6,006 nt of DNA from an uncultured Rhodospirillales bacterium (GTDB taxonomy: Bacteria; Pseudomonadota; Alphaproteobacteria; Rhodospirillales; Defluviicoccaceae), in assembly GCA_937127205.1 (NCBI GenBank), contig CAKZLS010000579.1, forward strand, positions 1 to 6,006. Direction: 5' to 3'. Each line of letters begins with the position of its first letter. Position 1 is the stretch's first letter. Made by a program: the position numbers and the translations under genes. The notes beneath the pieces are model-generated. The model made no database searches. It saw only the letters and a program-made list of their open reading frames with translations, and was not told the origin of the DNA. Positions 1 to 3,395 of the stretch are shown in pieces.

Positions 1-756
1 ATGCTGCAACAGGCGGAGCGCGTGGGAACACGAATGTTCGACGATACCGCCGTCGACGTCGACTTGGGCCCGCCTTCGTTTCGGGTATCGGGTGACTCCG
101 GTGATTCCTATGTCGGCGATGCGCTTATCATATGCACCGGCGCTTCCGCGCGGTGGCTGGGGCTTCCGAGCGAAGAGGCGCTCATGGGCTTCGGTGTCTC
201 GGCTTGTGCCACCTGCGACGGGTTTTTCTTCCGCGGCAAGGATGTGGCGGTGATCGGCGGCGGCAACACGGCGGTGGAAGAGGCGCTCTTTCTCACCAAC
301 TTCGCCAACTCAGTGAAGGTCATTCATCGTCGCAATCAGTTGCGCGCCGAAAAAATCCTGCAGGATCGGTTGTTTCGCAACCCGAAGGTCGAGATGGTGT
401 GGGACAGCGTGACCGAGGAAATCTTGGGTGGTGGCTCGCCGCCCGGCGTCGAGGGTATCAGAATACGAAACGTGAATTCAGACGTCCGGACGGAAATCCC
501 CCTGGACGGTGTCTTTGTTGCCATCGGCCACACGCCGAACACCGACCTGTTCCGCGGACTCCTGGAAATGGACAATGAAGGCTACATCCGGACGGCGCCG
601 GACAGTACCGCCACCAGCGTTGCCGGCGTTTATGCCGCGGGCGACGTGCAGGATAAGATTTATCGCCAAGCGGTGACCGCCGCCGGCACCGGGTGCATGG
701 CGGCCCTGGAAGCCGAGAAATTTTGTGCCGAACAAGAGCAGGTGGCGGCGGAATGA
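1..756 (+). CDS. trxB: Thioredoxin-disulfide reductase, 5'-truncated by window edge
   Basis: This enzyme uses NADPH through FAD and a redox-active dithiol to reduce thioredoxin in the cytoplasm. The 251 visible residues align, from memory, with E. coli TrxB from about residue 68, so the ATG at position 1 is an internal Met and the N-terminal FAD-binding part lies outside the window. Visible are IICTGASARWLGLPSEE (FAD-domain strand, about 44-59), the catalytic CATC motif (C69-C72) followed by DG, the NADPH Rossmann motif GGGNTA (86-91) with HRR (109-111) for the NADPH phosphate, the GHTPNT segment (about 176-181), and the C-terminal FAD motif GVYAAGD (about 210-216) with the IYRQAVTAAGTGC segment after it. 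All key residues seen are intact and the length past the active site is normal. A LysR regulator gene follows on the same strand 126 bp later, an arrangement known from rhizobia (trxB-lsrB). Identity is very secure. Confidence 0.97.
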   Translation: MLQQAERVGTRMFDDTAVDVDLGPPSFRVSGDSGDSYVGDALIICTGASARWLGLPSEEALMGFGVSACATCDGFFFRGKDVAVIGGGNTAVEEALFLTNFANSVKVIHRRNQLRAEKILQDRLFRNPKVEMVWDSVTEEILGGGSPPGVEGIRIRNVNSDVRTEIPLDGVFVAIGHTPNTDLFRGLLEMDNEGYIRTAPDSTATSVAGVYAAGDVQDKIYRQAVTAAGTGCMAALEAEKFCAEQEQVAAE

Positions 757-769
757 GGATCATCGATCG

Positions 770-801
770 GTGCGGATGCCGAGCTCCGTACAATGTTTTT
801 T
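770..801 (+). terminator. Possible intrinsic terminator after trxB
   Basis: A 7-bp stem (GTGCGGA at 770-776 pairing with TCCGTAC at 785-791, including one G-U pair) encloses an 8-nt loop. Four bases later comes a run of six T (796-801). It lies 14 bp after the trxB stop. The gap between stem and T run makes it weaker than a textbook terminator, so some read-through into the LysR gene is possible. Confidence 0.4.
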
Positions 802-802
802 C

Positions 803-831
803 TTGAGTCCTGTTGCGTGCAATAATCAAAT
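803..831 (+). promoter_or_regulatory. Candidate promoter of the LysR gene with an embedded dyad
   Basis: TTGAGT (803-808) and TCAAAT (826-831) match sigma-70 -35 and -10 boxes at four of six bases each, with an ideal 17-bp spacer. The spacer holds a small perfect inverted repeat, TTGC-GT-GCAA (813-822), which could be an autoregulatory operator because LysR regulators often bind their own promoter. The match is modest, and the call rests on spacing and position upstream of the start at 883. Confidence 0.3.
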
Positions 832-882
832 CAACTGGTACGGGCTCCGCGGGGGCCGCCAGAGAACAAGCAGGGGACGCTG

Positions 883-1773
883 ATGGACTGGGATAAGCTT
901 CGGATTTTCCATGCCGTTGCAGAAGCGGGTAGCTTTACCCACGCTGGCGAGAGCCTCAATCTCAGTCAGTCGGCGGTTAGCCGCCAGATTAGCGCTTTGG
1001 AGGAAAGCCTGGATGTGCTGCTCTTCCATCGCCATGCGCGCGGGTTGATGCTGACCGAGCAGGGCGAGGCTCTTGTGCGGACGGCGCGCGACATCGCCAA
1101 GAAACTGAACATGGCGGAAGCTCGGATTATCGAGAGCCGCGAGCGGCCCGCCGGGCCCCTGCGGATCACGACAACCATCGCATTCGGATCGGTTTGGTTG
1201 GCTCCCCGGCTCAAGGAGTTTCTCGAAGACTATCCCGACATCGAAGCGTCCATTGTGCTGTCGGACAACGAACTCGACCTGTCCATGCGGGAGGCCGATG
1301 TGGCCATCCGTCTGACACCGCCCACTCAGGCGGACCTGGTCCAACGGAGGCTTATGACGCTGCGTTACCATGTGTTCGCGGCACCCAGCTACCTGCAAGC
1401 CCACGGCATGCCGATGACACCCTCGGATCTGGATCATCACCGATTGATCATTTTTGGCGACGATGCCCGGATGCCGGTTCCCAGCCTCAACTGGCTTCTC
1501 GATGTCGGTGTCCAAGATGACCACAAGCGGAAGCCGTTCCTCCAGGTCAACAGCACCTATGGCATTTTCCGTGCGGTGCAGAGCGGGATCGGGATCGGTG
1601 CGTTACCCCACTATCTCAACCAGGAAACGGGAAATCTGGTGGAGATACTGCCGGAACTCCGCGGCCCCGACGTGGATGTCTTTTTCGTTTATCCCGAAGA
1701 ACTGCGTCCCTCCAACCGCATCGCGGTCTTCCGAGACTTTTTGATCCGAAAAATCGAAGAGTTCAATGCTTAG
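883..1773 (+). CDS. LysR-family transcriptional regulator, LsrB/VtlR type
   Basis: This 296-residue protein has the standard LysR length. Its N-terminal winged helix-turn-helix (about 1-60) includes SFTHAGESLNLSQSAVSRQI and ends LFHRHARGLMLTEQGE. A linker helix follows, then a periplasmic-binding-like effector domain (about 90-290) starting at PLRITTTIAFGSVWLAP. The opening DWDKLRIFHAVAEAGSFTHAG, LFHRHARGL..TEQGE, the ADVAIRL segment and the end VYPEEL..FRDF closely resemble Sinorhizobium LsrB and Brucella/Agrobacterium VtlR as I remember them. Those proteins control AbcR small RNAs, transport genes and oxidative-stress or envelope functions. The ATG at 883 is preceded by a strong ribosome site (AGGGGA, 872-877). 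Context supports the subfamily: trxB lies upstream and an AbcR-like RNA lies downstream. The protein has no cysteine anywhere, unlike LsrB, whose cysteines are tied to redox sensing. The LysR family call is certain; the LsrB/VtlR assignment is likely but rests on remembered sequences. Confidence 0.93.
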   Translation: MDWDKLRIFHAVAEAGSFTHAGESLNLSQSAVSRQISALEESLDVLLFHRHARGLMLTEQGEALVRTARDIAKKLNMAEARIIESRERPAGPLRITTTIAFGSVWLAPRLKEFLEDYPDIEASIVLSDNELDLSMREADVAIRLTPPTQADLVQRRLMTLRYHVFAAPSYLQAHGMPMTPSDLDHHRLIIFGDDARMPVPSLNWLLDVGVQDDHKRKPFLQVNSTYGIFRAVQSGIGIGALPHYLNQETGNLVEILPELRGPDVDVFFVYPEELRPSNRIAVFRDFLIRKIEEFNA

Positions 1774-2074
1774 AGTATCCGTTTTGGTCAAGGCAATTGA
1801 GGTGACCATTCTCGGTCATCACGCATGAGCACGAGACGCTAAACCTGACTTAGAGACTGCATCGGATCCGGGTTTATCGGTGGGATTCTCAGTGTCATTG
1901 CCGTGACGCAACTGCAGAAAGTGCTTTCAGGTCGGCGAGTTCCGTCTCGGGGCGCCGTTATCGGCACGCATGGGCAATTTCCGACTAAACAAATAAGGTA
2001 TTTATCCTAAAAAGTGAAATTTGTCCCAAAAATAGCGCAAGTTATGCGTTCGGCGCATAGGTGGCTTGCGAATT
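1774..2074. other. Non-coding stretch downstream of the LysR gene
   Basis: I see no convincing gene in these 300 bp. The region is lower in GC than its flanks, with an A/T-rich patch at about 1989-2035 that contains a short dyad (AAATA-AGG-TATTT, 1991-2003). A partial dyad TGACC/GGTCA just after the LysR stop lacks a T run and is not a clear terminator. A GTG-initiated 64-codon frame starting at 2014 has no well-placed ribosome site and ends inside the hairpins of the RNA gene, so it is not called. Confidence 0.6.
2036..2070. repeat. Two-tier inverted repeat (potential hairpin or operator)
   Basis: An outer pair CGCAAG (2036-2041) / CTTGCG (2065-2070) encloses an inner pair TATGCG (2043-2048) / CGCATA (2054-2059) around a TTCGG loop. 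Both arms are perfect 6-mers, separated by a 1-nt and a 5-nt bulge. No T run follows, so it is not an obvious terminator. It lies about 75 bp upstream of the predicted start of the small RNA and could be a protein site or a structured leader. Confidence 0.5.
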
Positions 2075-2141
2075 TGCGGGTAGTGCATCTGCGAGAAGGA
2101 TCGTATAAACGAAACATGAGTGCTGCATTGCAGCATTTAAT
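2075..2141 (+). promoter_or_regulatory. Candidate LysR-type operator and promoter of the small RNA
   Basis: A T-N11-A dyad, TGC-N7-GCA (2075-2087), and a perfect inverted repeat, TGCTGC-ATT-GCAGCA (2121-2135), share TGC/GCA half-sites. TTTAAT (2136-2141) matches a -10 box at five of six bases and would start transcription near 2147. The first dyad is then centred near -66 and the second near -20 to -30, roughly the layout of LysR recognition and activation sites. No good -35 box is seen, as is usual for activator-dependent promoters. This is inference from pattern and spacing. The obvious regulator is the LysR protein encoded just upstream. Confidence 0.45.
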
Positions 2142-2144
2142 GAG

Positions 2145-2258
2145 TTTCCGGGCGCTAGTCTCGGAAAGCGGGCTCTTTCCCAAAGAGTCCTACGTCTCCC
2201 AGACGTGAAGCCTCCCTGTTGGACTCGCCGGGCTTTTTTAAGCCCGGCATTTTTCTTT
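2145..2258 (+). ncRNA. AbcR-like (alpha-r15) small regulatory RNA
   Basis: Four helices lie in a row: TTTCCG/CGGAAA (2145-2150/2162-2167), a 9-bp stem at 2170-2190 with CCC as its loop, a 7-bp stem at 2191-2207 also with a CCC loop, and a 9-bp terminator stem (2227-2248) followed by a T-rich tail. Between the last two lies an unpaired CCTCCCT (2211-2217), an anti-Shine-Dalgarno motif. Size (about 110 nt), UCCC loops, the exposed CCUCCC and the intrinsic terminator fit AbcR-type sRNAs of alphaproteobacteria. These RNAs pair with ribosome sites of ABC-transporter and other metabolic mRNAs, usually with Hfq. Position downstream of an LsrB/VtlR-like gene matches the Sinorhizobium locus as I recall it. 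The 5' end is estimated from a possible -10 box. The suhB/MmgR (alpha-r8) family is the main alternative. That this is an sRNA is well supported; the family name is less certain. Confidence 0.75.
2227..2258 (+). terminator. Strong intrinsic terminator of the small RNA
   Basis: A perfect 9-bp stem, GCCGGGCTT (2227-2235) pairing with AAGCCCGGC (2240-2248), has a TTTT loop and is followed by ATTTTTCTTT. The loop T residues add to the classic look. On the minus strand the run of A before the stem gives a poorer U tract, so the terminator serves mainly plus-strand transcription. Confidence 0.92.
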
Positions 2259-2555
2259 GCGATCTCAGCCTGTTAATTCGCATTATCGCGTTTGCTTAAC
2301 GCCTTTTCGTGATCGAAAGCGGCAACGGTAAGAGTGGCGAAACCCGGATCGATATGCTCTGCAGCCGCAGGATCGATGTGATCGGGTGAGGGGGAGTGAT
2401 CCGACTAAGGCAATTCATATCGCCATGCGGTAAACAATTCACGGTTGGAAACCCGTTTCCCGCTCAGCAAATAGCTCACGGAATTGGTCTCACTGGCATT
2501 TAGATGTGATTTCCCCTTCACTCATGTCAACCATGGCAGATTCACGAAATTGGCA
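2259..2555. other. Intergenic stretch without a recognisable gene
   Basis: No coding frame with a plausible ribosome site was found. A spaced direct repeat GGATCGAT occurs at 2346-2353 and 2370-2377, and a short dyad GGAAAC-CC-GTTTCC at 2447-2460. Just inside and beyond the ferritin-like gene's stop, a bulged hairpin (GGCATCA / TGATGGCC, 2552-2570) is followed on the minus strand by only AATTT, so it is at best a weak terminator for that gene. Confidence 0.5.
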
Positions 2556-2849
2556 TCAGCCATGATGGCCGGCGATGGGTCCTTCCTTGAACAGGTTGTC
2601 TTTGAGTTCATGCTCGAAATCCGGGTCGTTGCGACGGATCCATTCGAGAACCATGGAAGCGTGCTCCATCTCCTCGCGCATATTGTGCAGAAGGATCTCC
2701 TTCAATTCCGCGTCCTCGCAATCGTCCGCGCGCTGGCGATACCAGTCCACGGCCTCGAGTTCCTCCATCAGCGAGGTGATTGCCTGATGGAGCGCGATCG
2801 TTTTCTCTGACAGTCTTTCGCGCGGTGCGTGGAGGACTTCGCTTGTCAT
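2556..2849 (-). CDS. Encapsulated-ferritin (EncFtn) family ferroxidase homologue, no targeting tail
   Basis: This 97-residue protein closely resembles the ferritin-like domain of Rhodospirillum rubrum EncFtn. That protein forms a ring-shaped decamer that oxidises Fe(II) at a di-iron centre shared between two subunits and normally sits inside an encapsulin shell. Helix 1 carries SLMEELEAVDWY (26-37) and helix 2 carries HNMREEMEHASMVLEW (55-70); RRNDP (72-76) and LFKEGPI (86-92) follow. By alignment from memory with the R. rubrum iron ligands E32, E62 and H65, the equivalents here are E30, E60 and H63, all present. The start at 2849 has a good ribosome site (AAAGG, 8 bases upstream). The protein stops at GPIAGHHG, whereas R. 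rubrum EncFtn continues with a linker and an encapsulin-targeting peptide. No encapsulin gene is adjacent on either side. It diverges from a small methionine-rich gene. Family call is strong; encapsulation is doubtful. Confidence 0.9.
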   Translation of the reverse strand: MTSEVLHAPRERLSEKTIALHQAITSLMEELEAVDWYRQRADDCEDAELKEILLHNMREEMEHASMVLEWIRRNDPDFEHELKDNLFKEGPIAGHHG

Positions 2850-3047
2850 CGTTTTGACCTTTCATTGCATTCCGGGCCTCCTGGCTCTACCCTAGGGAGG
2901 TATCCCGGTTATTCTACGACGTATCGACGTATCACATCGGGCGTGTTTGTCGACAACAATTTGAGGTTATTGGTTTCGACCTCACCAGCTGTGTTCATTC
3001 ATTTCGTTTGTCCACGGCACCACCGCTAGAGCGAGGATGACAGGACA
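2850..3047. promoter_or_regulatory. Divergent control region between the EncFtn-like gene and the Met-rich gene
   Basis: This 198-bp gap must hold the start signals of both genes. It contains a head-to-tail repeat CGACGTAT-CGACGTAT (2917-2932), a perfect 10-bp palindrome TTGTCGACAA (2947-2956), an inverted repeat GAGGT-N11-ACCTC (2963-2983), and CCCTAGGG (2890-2897). None matches a Fur, Irr or RirA iron box that I know. No sigma-70 promoter stands out on either strand. On the plus side the likely ribosome site of the small gene is GAGG (3033-3036). Confidence 0.4.
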
Positions 3048-3254
3048 ATGAACAATCCGATTCAAATGATGATGTTGGCCAGCGTCAACGCGATGATGCA
3101 GTACATGCAACTGACCCAAAGCATGATGACCGCGTTCTTGCCGGCCCAGGGGCAATCGCAACAACTTAAACCAGCTCTCGTCCCGGCCAAGGTTCCCGCG
3201 AAGCTTCCGGCGAAACGCATGGGATGCATCGGCCCCGCCGACCTGCGTTCCTGA
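3048..3254 (+). CDS. Small methionine-rich protein of unknown function
   Basis: I do not recognise this 68-residue protein. Residues 1-40 contain no charged side chain. They are rich in Met (9 of the first 27) and Gln, with an MMM triplet at 7-9 and MM pairs at 16-17 and 26-27. The segment from about 5 to 31 could form an amphipathic or membrane/surface-binding helix. A lysine-proline repeat, PAKVPAKLPAK (46-56), follows, then a short tail with a single Cys60. No cleavable signal peptide is evident. The ATG at 3048 has GAGG 11 bases upstream and AGGA closer in. It is divergent from the EncFtn-like gene and is followed directly by extragenic palindromes. Amphipathic helix plus basic tail recalls granule- or membrane-associated small proteins such as phasin-like factors, and the methionines could bind soft metals. 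Both are guesses. The reverse-strand frame across the same bases looks like a shadow. Confidence 0.6.
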   Translation: MNNPIQMMMLASVNAMMQYMQLTQSMMTAFLPAQGQSQQLKPALVPAKVPAKLPAKRMGCIGPADLRS

Positions 3255-3267
3255 GCAGCCGGCGCGA

Positions 3268-3320
3268 CTAGAGCAATATCCGATCAAGTGGTATCACTTG
3301 ATCGGAGTTACCTGCTCTAG
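3268..3320. repeat. Extragenic palindrome, copy 1 (REP-like)
   Basis: This is a near-perfect 53-bp palindrome. Outer arms are CTAGAGCA (3268-3275) and TGCTCTAG (3313-3320); the inner 11-bp stem is CCGATCAAGTG (3280-3290) and CACTTGATCGG (3295-3305) around a GTAT loop. The TAGAGCA...TGCTCTA ends are typical of abundant intergenic palindromes in alphaproteobacterial genomes. It starts 14 bp after the stop of the small gene and could also help end its transcript. Confidence 0.85.
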
Positions 3321-3332
3321 AAATCAATCGTT

Positions 3333-3384
3333 TAGAGCACGACCATGCGATCAAATCGGGGCGATCTGATCGCACCGTGCTCTA
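3333..3384. repeat. Extragenic palindrome, copy 2 (REP-like)
   Basis: Outer arms TAGAGCACG (3333-3341) and CGTGCTCTA (3376-3384), a middle stem TGCGATCA (3346-3353) / TGATCGCA (3367-3374), and an inner ATCG-GGG-CGAT hairpin make a long interrupted stem. It shares its ends and the GATCA/TGATC core with copy 1 but has a different interior, so the two are diverged family members separated by 12 bp. It ends 11 bp from the pheT stop and may act as its 3' structure. Confidence 0.85.
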
Positions 3385-3395
3385 GGCACTGGGCG

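Noticed and set aside
826..1524. Minus-strand open frame of 232 codons opposite the LysR gene
   Set aside because: The LysR protein on the plus strand matches its family end to end; the antisense frame shows no family features and no ribosome site.
2014..2208. GTG-initiated 64-codon frame before the terminator
   Set aside because: It ends within the second hairpin of the small RNA, lacks a well-spaced ribosome site, and its composition is unremarkable. The terminator is better explained by the RNA gene.
2145..2258. Riboswitch or leader of a downstream gene
   Set aside because: The only downstream coding sequence for about 790 bp is on the opposite strand, so a leader would have nothing to control. 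A free-standing small RNA fits better.
2517..2570. Frameshifted extension of the EncFtn-like protein that might restore a targeting peptide
   Set aside because: A one-base shift near the stop yields only about a dozen residues (ADANFVNLPWLT) that do not resemble the LTVGSL-type encapsulin targeting motif; reading in frame past the stop gives no such motif either.
2982..3287. Minus-strand 101-codon frame over the Met-rich gene
   Set aside because: Its start lies inside the first palindrome, its His/Arg-rich composition is typical of a reversed frame, and it runs into the divergent control region.
3268..3384. CRISPR-like repeat pair
   Set aside because: There are only two units; they are palindromic along their whole length, differ in sequence inside, and have no uniform spacers.
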